A stretch of DNA of 64,000 nucleotides from the NCBI GenBank assembly GCA_017893485.1, contig CM030366.1, positions 98,108,585 to 98,172,584 on the forward strand, written 5' to 3'. Below are positions 30,001-40,793 of this stretch, one piece after another; the stretch's first letter is position 1, and each line of letters begins with the position of its first letter. Below the pieces are notes generated by a model. It made no database searches. It saw only the letters and a program-made list of their open reading frames with translations, and had not been told where the DNA came from. The stretch comes from Hemerocallis citrina (taxonomy: Eukaryota > Streptophyta > Magnoliopsida > Asparagales > Asphodelaceae). A program made the position numbers and the translations under genes.

Positions 30001-30627
30001 TTCTGCTCATCTTCCTCCTCATTTCACTATGTCTAAGTTCAAATATTAAGCTCGTCATAGCTTGTAGTTGCTCTTGACTGAGATAGTCAATTCCCAATTT
30101 CTAGTCTCAGCCATTCTCATTTTCTCACATCTGCCACTCTGGCATCCTCATTTTGCCCCTTGTTTGAGAATGGAGTTAATTTATGATAACTAGAGATTTT
30201 TAGAGCTATCTTTCAAACTTTAGTTATCTTAACTATGCATTATTTTGGAGCCCTTTAGAAGTTGAGATAACTATACTTATCTCATTTTTTTTAGCTCGAT
30301 AACTTTAATTATCTCAACTCTATTCAAACCTCATTTTTCAAAAGGTCGCTAAACTTTGCTCTCTTCCTCTCTAAAGTATGGGGTTAGCTAAACTGTAGTT
30401 GGTTTGCCAAATATCACAAAGAAATAGAGGTAAGATAACTTTTTGAGTGGAAGTTGATACATGATAACTAATGATTGCAAACTTCTACCTTTAAAAAATA
30501 AATTTTAGTTAGCCTAACTTTATTTCCAAACACACCCTAAGAGTATTGTTCATCCTCGCATTAGTAACCGCTGCATACGTAAATGAAAATACAAAAAACA
30601 TCTATTACACATATATGATCACATAAA
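30001..30627. other. Unassigned AT-rich DNA, possible MITE at 30156-30540
   Basis: The segment 30156-30540 has similar inverted ends (TTGTTTGAGAATGGAGTTAA-like at the left; the complement of CTAACTTTATTTCCAAACAC at the right) and several internal GATAACT/AGTTATC motifs in both orientations, as in many plant MITEs. I found no clear target duplication. The rest shows nothing. Confidence 0.35.
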
Positions 30628-30667
30628 TCTCTATTACTATAATGGGAGAAGGCCTTAGTGTAATTTG

Positions 30668-30944
30668 TGTTAGAATATAAATATTAAAACCCTCACACTT
30701 ACCACAACTTCGGAGTTTTGGTCTATCGGTAGGGTCATTAATATGGTATCAGAGCAACCCAGGTTCGAATCTCACCGGCTGCGCAATTTAAATACGGATT
30801 AAAAAAAATACCGCTGCGTATAGTCTAGGTCTTGGCAAAAAAAAGATGGCCCTGAACCTGCGGGAGCGTGTTAGAATATAAATATTAAAACCCTCACCCT
30901 TACCATAACTTCAGAGTTTTGGTCCATCGGTAGGGTCATTAATA
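30668..30944 (+). mobile_element. TRIM / minimal LTR retrotransposon, 277 bp
   Basis: Two 76-bp direct repeats (30668-30743 and 30869-30944; four differences) begin TGTTAGAATATAAATATT and flank only 125 bp. The first repeat is followed at once by TGGTATCAGAGC (30744-30755), a perfect initiator-tRNA primer site; the second is preceded by the purine-rich GCGGGAGCG. The 5-bp duplication ATTTG (30663-30667 and 30945-30949) bounds the whole. There is no coding sequence. The repeats end in TA rather than CA. It must use another element's proteins. Confidence 0.88.
30719..30772 (+). promoter_or_regulatory. tRNA-like A box and B box across the TRIM's LTR/PBS joint
   Basis: TGGTCTATCGGT (30719-30730, in the LTR) matches the Pol III A-box consensus at about 10 of 12 positions; GGTTCGAATCT (30762-30772, just after the PBS) matches the B box at about 10 of 11. 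The gap is 31 bases, as in a tRNA gene. Whether it is used is unknown. Confidence 0.45.
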
Positions 30945-31251
30945 ATTTGTCCATATCCCAATTCGTGTAACACACGTTTAATTAAACTCTACAATATAAA
31001 CCAATGAAATACGTACAGTACACGTTCAAATTTATTACCCTCTTCCTATCTCTCAAAAAAACCCAAAACCCTACCCTCTCTACCCTCTTCATCTCCCTCT
31101 CTCTCTGCACCTGCCCAGTGGGAAAAGGATCATGAACAGTAAATGTCAGTCTATTATTTTACGTGTTCCGCACGTGCTTCTCCCATTATAATATAGATAA
31201 ATAGAATATAAAAACATATTGTTCAGACGTGCATTACATGTGATTTACTAG

Positions 31252-32358
31252 TAAATAATGTAAATACAATCATATCCTTGACTTTCTAAACTAGTTTATA
31301 CACAACTATGGTAAACCGTATACAATCATAACCCAGTATGATAACTAGTCAACTGGTGTATGAATTTATAATTTAACCATTACAGAAGTAAAAAAAGGAT
31401 TTTCACTGCTTGCTATTTAATCCATGTTGCAGTATGGTTCGGAGCGAATTAATTAATGATGCCCCAAAATTTTATACAAAAGTTAAATTTGAAAGAATGC
31501 TATAACTAATTATGTTGAACATATATATTCCATGGATTGAGAATGTGGAGTAAAGAAAGAAATGTATGATTAGGACACTTTTTATAAGTAATTATTTTTG
31601 TAGTTTTTGGTAGAATGATAAGATGGACCAATTCTGAGCTGACAGCTAAAGCTACGTACATGCGCACAAAATTTAAAGGATATATTATTAAATAATTCAT
31701 TCTACTTGGAAAAAGAGATAATGTCAAAGATGAAAACACTTAAGCATGCTACTCTCCATTAAGGAATTTGGATCATATACAACTCCGAGTGCTAATTTTC
31801 TTTCCAAGTAAAACTCTTTAGATTGACACTTTGGCCTTTGTAACCAATTATGGCTTTGAGTTTGAAATTTTATAGTTCGAGTCTCAACCCCCTAATTATT
31901 GAGTAGCAGATTTGTGCCTCAAGTGCATCCAACTATCCTAGTCGTTGAGCCAAGTTATTTTGGATATTGGGTGTTTTTTTGATAAATTGGATATTGGGTG
32001 TTCTCATAGCATACGAGTCTTTTCTAGTCTTCCTTCTGTTATTTCCCATTCACAATAACAAAATTATATAGTTCTTTTTTTTTGTCCTTCTTCTTTTCTC
32101 TTTTAATCGAGGACTTCAAACTAAATCAGGAATCATATCAGAATAATCTGCATGCGAGTAGGTGTCTGATTTTGATCAATGCGAGAGATGGCCCGACAAT
32201 GCACCTTGTTGAGCCGACCATAAAAGGATATTCCCCATCAAACACTCTGCTCATGTGCGTAGTGTTAGAAAAGAGAGCATACTCCTAATTAATAAATTTA
32301 TGTACAAATTTTCGTGATATATGTTCCTTGCATATGCATTAAGATGGAATGAGAAGAA
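31252..32358. other. Unassigned AT-rich DNA
   Basis: No domain, LTR, MITE or gene recognised. The short frames at 31506-31739 and 32082-32288 have no supporting signal. Confidence 0.5.
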
Positions 32359-32532
32359 GAGTAATGCTACATCCACTACCAATTTCACTACATTTCCTTT
32401 CACTACCTTAGGTGGCACATTCCAATAGGTAGAAAAAGATAGAGTGGGTGGGGGAATTCTCCAATAGGAGTATGCCACCTAAGGTAGTGAAGAGAATGGT
32501 AGTAAAATTGGTAGTGGCTAAAGCATTACTCG
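32359..32532. mobile_element. Mutator-type MITE, 174 bp
   Basis: Ends GAGTAATGCTACATCCACTA and the near-complement TAGTGGCTAAAGCATTACTCG form a terminal inverted repeat of about 55 bp. A perfect 9-bp duplication TGAGAAGAA flanks it (32350-32358 and 32533-32541), the length expected for Mutator-like elements. No coding capacity. Confidence 0.82.
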
Positions 32533-34297
32533 TGAGAAGAAATAAGATGGAATATTGAACAAACCAAAACATAAACAGTTGTATAAATTCCTCCCTCATG
32601 TAAGAATCTTAAAAAACTCTTATTAGTGATGCAAGGGGTTGCAATTGCATCACAAACTATATCAATATTTTAAGAGAGGCCAACAATTTTATTGGTTGCT
32701 AGGGTTTGAATTTTAAATAATGATGATAGACTAGAAGAGAACCTACACCTCACTCACACAACACCCCCTTTTCCTTTAGAGATCATTACAACAAAGAAGA
32801 AGATGAAGAATATAACATATTATTCCAAAACCTCATTATTGATCTACAAGCAAAGTTGCTTTGTCATTAGGAAAAAAGATAGAGACTCTCCAATGGAAAT
32901 GCCTCTTTTAGCAATGTAAATTAAACATAATGGAAACAACCGTATCTTAGGGATCCTCCCTTGTTCAATAAAGCTTAAAGTTGCTTTAGATGCTAATCAT
33001 ATCATTCATAACTTCAATCAATATCATATTAGATAAGGGCCTCCCTAGGGTTTTCTAGTACTAATGAAGCCCTAAATTCAAAACCATTGATGATGGCTAC
33101 AATAAAACAATAAAAGGCTTGTAGGGTTAGTTGATATAATTTACAAATTAGCATAGAGAATCTAGTCTGGTAAAAGAGCTAAAACCTTATGATTATGATG
33201 AACAGAAAAAATTCCAAGAAAACAAACATTACTACCTTTGGTAGAGCTAAAAGAAGCATCATATCGAGTAGAATCTAACAGTAATATATATTAATTGAAA
33301 GTAAAACAAGAACAATAGCAATCTAGTATGATTTTCTCAATGATAGTTATTTATCTGAATAAATTGATCACTACCCCCAGTTTCTATTTAATTTTCCGCT
33401 GTAACATGTTGTTTTGTTCTTTCCTGTCTTTCTTGCTAGTTTCGAGTTTAGCATTCTGTTCTTTAATTTCTATTGTTCTTGCTATTTTCGAGTTGCATAT
33501 TAGTAAAAAGAAACAAAATTATTTTCTTCAAGGCACAACACCTGTTATGTAAGGTGTTCTAGCAATAACATTATCCACTTAGTTCCCTCAAAAAAACTTT
33601 GTCCACTTAGTTATGATATACCATGTACATATATATGTAGGGTTGCGCCCTAACTACCAAAGTGTATTAAAAGTTGTACCTATGGCTGCATATTATGAAA
33701 ACAAAGCAAGGATCCAGAAACTAAAAGAATGGACAATAATGAAAGAAAAGACTACCAAATCTCATTTGTTATATGATCAAAGAATGACAGATCAGAGTAT
33801 GATCAAAGAATGTCTGCTATTAAGACTGCAGTTTTAAAAACCAGTCTATCTTTATCACTCAAGACAAAAGACAATGACCTTAGTTTTCTCACCAAGAGAT
33901 GCACGAGACAAGTATTAGTTGTAACTATACTCAAAAAGAAAGTTGTAACTACTCTAAAAACTCGAATTATCACATATTGTATTTGATGGTCTCACCCGCC
34001 TTCTACATTGGGTTGCTTAATTTAACATCAGTTTGTTGAAACAGATCACTATATAAATGAAGATTTGGTCAGATTATATCTAAGTTGTTAGTTTAGTTAT
34101 CAAAACATGTAATTTTTGTGGACTTGAATTCTTCTGGTGAATAAAAATCACCTAACCTTGTATGTACCCTAGCTATAGGGACTTAGAATATTGAAAGGAT
34201 GACCTAGATACAAGTTAAGTTTCCTTAGATACAGCATTGTCTTTTTGCTTTAGAGACAGATGTTAACATCAATTTTTGAGTCAGCATTGACCTTGAT
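32533..34297. other. Unassigned AT-rich DNA
   Basis: 1.75 kb with no recognisable gene or element. Short frames at 33328-33552 and 33613-33837 are not supported by splice sites or domains that I can see. Confidence 0.5.
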
Positions 34298-34902
34298 TGT
34301 TGCTACTAATTTTGGTGTGGGAGCAAACATATAGTTTGTGAATTCTTTTGGTACCAAAAAAAGCTAATATTTTTACTACTTCTCGATGTTGACCGTTCTC
34401 AACGCTACTGCACACCTGCAAAAAGTTCGAAACACCAGGATTGATCCAAGTGACGAACCCTCCGACGTCCAAGTCAGTAATCTGAAAGATTATGAAAGAG
34501 CTTTTTAGAGAAAAATACTGATTAGTTTTTATATGGTAGGGTAGAGGGGTATTTATTGTCGCTTTTAGAACCAGTTTTGAGATAATCATTTATCTCTACT
34601 TCCCGGTATTTTTGGATAGAGAATAGAGTTTAAATTTCTTCATAATAAGAGATTTGATTTAAAGCGTCTCTTAGGAATAACCACAAATTTAAATAACTCT
34701 TTAAATGATATGGGTTTATTTATAATGGACTGCCATCATAACCTAGTAATACAGATCGGTTTTGGGTTATTGGGCCTTGGAACAGACCCAATTCCCGTTT
34801 TTAGACCCGTTTGTAGGGAAAATTACCGTTTTGCCCCTGAGAGCTTTGAGATGCATTCCTGATTTGAACGGTCCCAATTTGGTTCTATTTCTAGCCATAT
34901 CA
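34298..34902 (-). repeat. LTR1 of element C (outer 3' LTR)
   Basis: 605 bp, TGTTGCTAC...CCATATCA, preceded by TTGAT and followed by a PPT (complement of CAAGCCCCCCAATCCCG). Confidence 0.85.
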
Positions 34903-35430
34903 CAAGCCCCCCAATCCCGAAGACTGGGTTTCACAGCCTTTTAGGAGTAGTTCGCCCATTTTTAATGGCTTACAAAATTTATCGGCGTTCTCAGGGACGT
35001 TTAGATCTCGCTTGGGGTGTAACGATGCTTTTCTGAGTTTGTAAAATACTTAGAATTATTTTTAGAATTATCTGGATTTTTTTTGTGATTTTTCACGATT
35101 TTCTGAATTTTTCCAATTTTTAATCACTTTTCGAATTTTTTTATTCAATTTCCAAAATTCAATAACTAATTTTCGAAAACTTTAATTATCTTTTCGGAAT
35201 TTAATTTTTTAAAAGATAATTATGAAATTATCTTGCCATCGTCTGTGGGAATCAGAAAAAGCAATGGTACTCCCGAGCTGAAGAGGCTCTCAACCCCCCC
35301 CCCCCCCCCCCCCAGTCGAGAAGAGCTCTCTTCCGTGAACAAACGGAAGAATGCAAACGAGAAGTGAGTTGGATGTCAATTCCAAAAATCCTTTTTTGGA
35401 ATTTTGGCATTTTCTGGAATTTCTGGGACC
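34903..35430. other. Rearranged segment between LTR1 and LTR2
   Basis: Starts with PPT-side sequence of element C (to about 35225), then changes at about 35231 to GCCATCGTCTGTGGGAATCA followed by AAAAAGCAAT, which is the PBS and leader of the same family in the opposite orientation (compare the complement of 45560-45594). A pure C20 run (35294-35313) follows, then sequence resembling the TTCTGGAATTTC-type AT-rich segment up to LTR2. So a piece of 5' leader lies inverted next to 3'-side sequence. Confidence 0.6.
35294..35313. repeat. C20 homopolymer
   Basis: Twenty consecutive C in AT-rich surroundings. The length may be a sequencing or assembly estimate. Confidence 0.8.
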
Positions 35431-36024
35431 TTGCTGCGAAGGTGTGGGAGCGAACAGATGATTTGTAAATTCTTTTGGAACCAATAAAAGCTAACATTTT
35501 TACTACTTGCCGATGTTGACTGTTCTCAACTATGTTGCTGACCTGCAAAAAAGTTCGAAACACCGGAATTGATCCCGACAACAAACCCTCCGACGCTCTA
35601 GTAAAAAATCTGAATGATTATGAAAGAGCTTTTTTGGAGAAAAATACTGATTACTTTTTCTATAGTGGGGATAGATGGGTATTTATAGTCGCCTTTGAAC
35701 CAGTTTTGAGATAATCATTTATCTCTACTTCCCGGTATTTTTTGATAGGAAATAGATTTTAAATTCCTTCATAATAAGAGATTTGGTTTAAACCGTCTCT
35801 TAAGGATAACCATGAATTTAAATAATTTTTTAAATGATCTGAGTTTATTTATAATGGGTTATCCTCATAACCCAGTAACACAGATCTGTTTTGAGGCCTT
35901 GAAAAAGACAGAGTCCCCATTTTTGGACCCATTTGTAAGAGAAATTTCCGTTTTGCCCCTAAGAGCGTTGAGATTCATGCCCGATTTGAACAGTCCCGAT
36001 TTAGTTCTATTTCTAGCCATATCA
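35431..36024 (-). repeat. LTR2 of element C (internal)
   Basis: About 594 bp, aligning with LTR1 and LTR3 over its length except for a damaged left end (TTGCTGCGAAGGTGTGGG where TGTTGCTGCTAATTTTGGTGTGGG-like sequence is expected). Its right end CCATATCA is followed by an intact PPT region. It has no TSD of its own that I can find. Confidence 0.8.
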
Positions 36025-36539
36025 CAAGCCCCCCACTCCCGAAGACTAAGTTTCACATCCTTTAAGGAGTAGTTCGCCCGTTTTTAATGGCTTATAGAAT
36101 TTATCGGCGTTCTTGGGGACATTAGATCATGCTTGGGGTGTAACGATGCTTTTCTAAGTTTGTAAAATACTTAGAATTATTTTTAGAATTTTCTGCATTT
36201 TTTTGTTTTTTCCAGATTTTTTTGAAATTTTCCAATTTTTAATTATTTTTCGAATTTTTTATTCAATCTCCAAAATTAAATAATTAATTTTTGAAAATTT
36301 TATTTAAGTATTCTAATTTCATAATTATCTTTTCGGAATTTAAAAATACTTTTCCGAATTAATATATATTTTTAGATTTTTAAATTAATTTTCCAAAATT
36401 TTAATTATATTTTTAGAATTTTTAAATAATAAATTTGAATTAATAATTAAAGAAAAGAATTTAAAATATACCTTAATGACGTGGACGAATCTGAAGCGTC
36501 AATCGCGGCGCGCGTGAAGATCGAGAAGATCGAACAGTG
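36025..36539 (-). other. PPT and AT-rich segment of element C
   Basis: The PPT on the minus strand ends GGGAGTGGGGGGCTTG next to LTR2. It is followed by about 400 bp dominated by AATTTTT and TTTTCGGAATTT phrases. Non-coding. Confidence 0.65.
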
Positions 36540-36840
36540 TGCAGGCGTTGACCGGTCAATGCCTTTTTGCTTATTTTTCGTTCGGAAATTGGTCTGCTCG
36601 GCGAGCTGACAGTTGACTCGGTCAACATTGACCGTTGATGTTTTTTTGGACGAATCTCAGTCGTCGATCGAGTATTGAGCGTGGATCGGGAGCAGAGTAT
36701 TTTGCTCCGTTTTCATTCGGAAGCATATCTGCATGGCACGCTTCGCCGATCGATGAGAACGTTCGCCATACTGACACGTGGCGTTGACCATTGACCGATC
36801 AACGTTGACCGTCAACGGTTTTTGCCTCGTTTTCGTTCGG
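36540..36840. promoter_or_regulatory. Cluster of W-box-like TTGAC motifs with a G-box
   Basis: Nine TTGAC or GTCAA cores in about 300 bp (near 36547, 36552, 36612, 36620, 36627, 36782, 36788, 36801 and 36806), several arranged as inverted pairs such as GTTGACCGGTCAA, plus a CACGTG near 36774. TTGAC(C/T) is the binding core of WRKY factors. The location, between PPT and repeat field, corresponds to the region upstream of the antisense gene in element B. Function is inferred from motifs only. Confidence 0.4.
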
Positions 36841-37089
36841 TTCTTCGTTTGCTCGGATCTGGCCTCTAAACGTTGGAGTTACTTTGGTGAGCTGAAATGT
36901 AACTAGCTTTCCCAGTGCTACAGAGATCCGATTGGAGTGTGTGACCCCTCGTTTCGAAGTTGACTCGAAGATCTACAGTTTCTCTTCAGGAGTCAGTTAA
37001 AAGAGACATCCTTCTTCAGGGTCAAAATAGACCCGTAATATCTTTGCCTCCAAGAAGTTGGAAGAGCTTTGTATGACTCTTGGGGAAAA
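36841..37089. other. Unique segment of element C
   Basis: 250 bp without recognisable feature before the repeat field. Confidence 0.4.
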
Positions 37090-37653
37090 TCCATTCTTGG
37101 AGATGAGTTTAAGGAGCAGCTACAAGGTCAAGTTGAGCTCCGAACTTGATGTGGAAGAAGCTGCTCGGGAGGCGAGCAGGACGAAAAGCATCACCAGACT
37201 TTAGGAGAGAGTCGTTCGGGAGGCGAGTTTGAGGAACAACTCTATGGGTGAGTTGAGCTCCGAACTTGTTTGGAAGAAGGCCGCTTGGGAGGCGAGTGGG
37301 ATGAAGAGCATCACCAGGCTCTAGGAAAGAGTCATTCGGGAGGCGAGTTTGATAAGCAACTCTAGGGGTGAGTTGAGCTCCAAACTCGTTTGGAAGAAGG
37401 CCGCTCGGGAGACAAGCGAGATGAAGAGCATCACCAGGCTCTAGGAGAGAGCCGCTCGGGAGGCGAGTTTGGGGAGCAACTCTAGGGGTGAGTTGGTGCC
37501 GACCTTGCCATTTGAGCCCAGCAAGTCGATAGAGGCAACTCGATGAGAGAGTTGGATGTCGAAATTGCTATTTGACCGCGACAAATTTGTAGGGGCAACC
37601 CGAGGTGGGAGTTAGCGCCAACTTGTCGTTTGGACCCAGCAGGCTAGTAGAGG
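37090..37653. repeat. Tandem field of element C, left part (about 120-bp units)
   Basis: Three to four units of about 120 bp sharing GAAGAGCATCACCAGGCTCTA, CGCTCGGGAGGCGAG and GAGTTGAGCTCCGAACT phrases. The GCTCGGGAGGCGAGC phrase can form a short hairpin. It is continued after the solo LTR at 42097. Confidence 0.75.
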
Positions 37654-38348
37654 TGACCTGTAGTGCCCCGAATTTCTAATAAATAAAATTAGAAATAAGT
37701 GCCACAATTTCTAAAATCAACTTCATTTATAATCATAAACACGGTATCAAATATAAGGAAAATTAAAACTTTTTATTACAACAATTCTTTCTTACATTTG
37801 CACAGCGGAAAAATTAATTACATTTATTACAACACCACCCAACACTTAAACTTTAATCATCTCAAATCCAAGCTTCTATTTTGCTTGGGCAACTCACTTG
37901 TAAATCCTGCAAAATAACTGAAGAGTGGGGACGTCAGTTGAAGGCAACTGACGCAATACTATAATAATAGTGATACTTCTAAATCTCACAATCACAAACT
38001 TGATGCATATTAATAAAACGATAATAAATGATGCATAAACATAATAAAAAGAACATAGAACAACAGTGAAAGAGGCATAAAACAATAAGTGAAGCTGGGC
38101 TAAGTGTCAAGTGAATGAGATGAACAGAAAGCAAGCATACATAAAACAAGTCAAGAAACACAAATACTTATGATGATTTCTAATGCATACTTGTCGGATT
38201 CTATCCATCCCATACTACATAGGTCAGGTGCAAGCCCTTATCGTTCTCCAATCTATTAGGTTCAATCCCACGTTATGCAACTAACAGACTATGGTGATTA
38301 CTTTAAGATTTAGATTATTCTGTGAGTATCTAGTGCCATGCCTAACTC

Positions 38349-38660
38349 TTGAGAATCAACTTTCCACCGTCCATGATTTTGGGTACACTCCCTCACACCC
38401 CGATAATTCTGGAAGTTGAAACACACACAGTCCGACCAAATGGTACCTCATCACACAAATATCCCATGAGCGTCGCCCCGATCCCCGATAATTCTGAAGA
38501 TACATCCCACACCGTCGGTGTTCACACCCCGATAATTCTTGATAATCAACTTCCCACCGTCCGTGATTTTGGGTACACTCCCTCACACCCCCGTAACTCC
38601 GGAAATTGAAACCCACATCGTTCGTGGTCACACCCCAATAATTCTTGGGATTATCTTCCA
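38349..38660. repeat. Partial direct repeats in solo LTR D
   Basis: The phrase around CCGTCCATGATTTTGGGTAC and CTCCCTCACACC occurs at about 38368 and again at 38557, about 190 bp apart, with CACCCCGATAATTCT repeated in between. Typical internal duplication of a long LTR. Confidence 0.7.
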
Positions 38661-39084
38661 TCGTCCAATCATATGAGGTCCCCCTACCCATGTTTGCTCT
38701 TATTTCATCACAACTCCAACTAGTGTCTGTCTTTATGTTTATTATGTTCAATTAGAATCACATTCTCCCTAGAGTTGGTGTACCCTACCAGACTTAACTT
38801 TACTGAATCAAAATAGAAGTTCCACTGGCCAAATTCCAACAAAATCTCAATTACCGGCTTACTATGGTCCCACCCAACCTCTAGAGTCTCATCAGTCAAA
38901 ACATCATCAACAATCTTTCTAGGGTCCACATCATAATCCTAAGCCTCAAATCAAAACCCAACTCGGTTCAATTATACAAAATACTCTTCATTAATCACAT
39001 TCTTTAAATCAACAAATACTGCCAAAACTCTCTCTTTCATATATGGAAACACATTTCATTTACGAAAATATAGATTTTTCACAA

Positions 39085-39650
39085 AATCTGAAAGTTATAT
39101 GATTTTGTTCTTCAAAACAGTACACTACAAATTTAATATTAAATTCTGGAAAAATTACTTTAAATCAAGCACATATCAAAGAACTCACCATAAAAATCTG
39201 GACTCAAACAAATTAATTTAAAGAGTTTAAATTCAACAAGTCCTGAAAACTATCTTTTATTCAGAATCTGAAAGTTATATGATTTTGTTCTTCAAAACAG
39301 TACACTCCAAATTTAATATTAAATTCATGAAAAATTACTTTAAATCAAGCACATATCAAAAAACTCACCATAAAAATCTGGACTCAAACAAATTAATTTA
39401 AAGGGTTTAAATTTAACAAGTTCTGAAAACGATCTTTTATCCAAAATCTGAAAGTTATATGAATTTGTTCTTCAAAACAGTATACTCCAAATTTAATATT
39501 AAATTCTGCAAAAACTACCTTTAAATCCAGCACATATCAAAGAACTCACCATAAAAATATGGACTCAAACAAATTAATATAAAGGGTTTATATTCAACAA
39601 ATTCAGAAAACTATCTTTTATCCAAAATCTGAAAGTTATCAACTTCGAAA
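39085..39650. repeat. 180-bp tandem repeat inside solo LTR D
   Basis: Starts of AATCTGAAAGTTATATGA at 39085, 39265, 39445 and (cut short) 39626 give periods of 180, 180 and 181 bp: three full units and a stub, roughly 90-95% alike by eye. Confidence 0.93.
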
Positions 39651-40407
39651 CTTCATAAAAACTCAATCATATCTCTCGTAAATATTAGTTTAACACATTT
39701 ATATACAGTTCTAAAAGTATACTAGGGTCCCCCCATCATAGCATACAAAATCACACACACAAAAAACCACTCAAAAATGCCAAAAATCCAACCAAAACCC
39801 TCCAAAAAACAGCAAATGCTGCTGGTTACTGTTCAGGTCTGAATAGTAACCCCGGGGTTACTGTTCACCCGAGACCTCACTGTTCGGGTTTGAACAGTAA
39901 CCCACCCGAGGCTAACCCTATTTTTTTTTTCAAAATCCTAGCCCCCAATGAATTTGATTTTATTATTTTCATATAAATTACTTTCCTTAAACACTTTGCA
40001 TGCACAACAATTATGGTTTATCATCAAGAATTTTATTCGTATTAAAACATCGAAATAAACATTAAAAATCTCATCTTTTAATCTTTTAAAACATGTCTCT
40101 TGAATTAAATACCAAGATCCAACATCTACAATCACATATATTCTTATTGAATTTATTTCTTTAAACAAAATATTAATCTTTCTTGCATAAACAACTTCTT
40201 TACTCAAGACAAATTAATTTCGATCCTTACAACAAAATTTTCAAACCCTAATATTAATTTTGAATTTTTAATAATTAAAACAAAGAACAACATGGAAAGA
40301 TCTCAACTTTAAAATCAATCAAGCATAAATTTAAGAGCATACAACAAGTTCTAATTATCTCTACATATCTCCATCATCTACAATTAAATCTATGGTCATC
40401 CAATCAA

Positions 40408-40793
40408 TCTCTAATATTATAATGGGAGAGTTGGAGTTGTAATATTGTCAACATACAAACCCGTGCGTTGCATGTACAACTCCAACTCTCCCATTAATTA
40501 CAACAAAAACAAATAAATAAAAAAAATTCCACATATTTAAAACGTGCAATGCACGTGCAAAACAATTTTACAATATTTTTTTAACACTAAACATACACAT
40601 ATGTTGCACATACAACTCAAATCTATCTATAAACACGTGCATTGCAAGTACAAATTGTAGCTTTTTCTTCAAAATATTTTTACCAATTACGTACAACGCA
40701 CGTCCAACTCCAAAACTATTTCTTAACATATATATCGCATGTGAAAATCCTCTAACTCTAATCAAAACGTGCATCACACGTAAAAAATACTAG
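40408..40793 (+). mobile_element. Non-autonomous Helitron, 386 bp
   Basis: The cleanest member of the family here: starts TCTCTAATATTATAATGGGA after A, ends with hairpin ACGTGCATCACACGT and CTAG before T. An inverted copy of the first 20 bases (ACAACTCCAACTCTCCCATT) lies at 40477-40496, and four further CGTGCAATGCACG-type palindromes are spread along it. Inserted in solo LTR D. No frame. Confidence 0.85.

Larger units (their letters stand above)
30628..31251 (+). mobile_element. Non-autonomous Helitron with nested TRIM
   Basis: Starts TCTCTATTACTATAATGGGA after A, ends with a weak hairpin ACGTGCATTACATGT and CTAG before T. Same family as the Helitrons at 8751, 8953 and 40408. An inverted copy of the 5' motif (CTTCTCCCATTATAATATAG) lies at about 31177-31196. 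The 277-bp TRIM at 30668-30944 is inserted 40 bp from its 5' end. Confidence 0.72.

Noticed and set aside
30712..30785. A genuine tRNA gene suggested by A and B boxes
   Set aside because: No acceptor stem or complete cloverleaf can be drawn, and the sequence is split between an LTR and a primer site. Kept only as a possible Pol III promoter.
39085..39650. Centromeric satellite because of the 180-bp period
   Set aside because: Only three units, confined to one solo LTR. The period alone is not evidence for a centromere.
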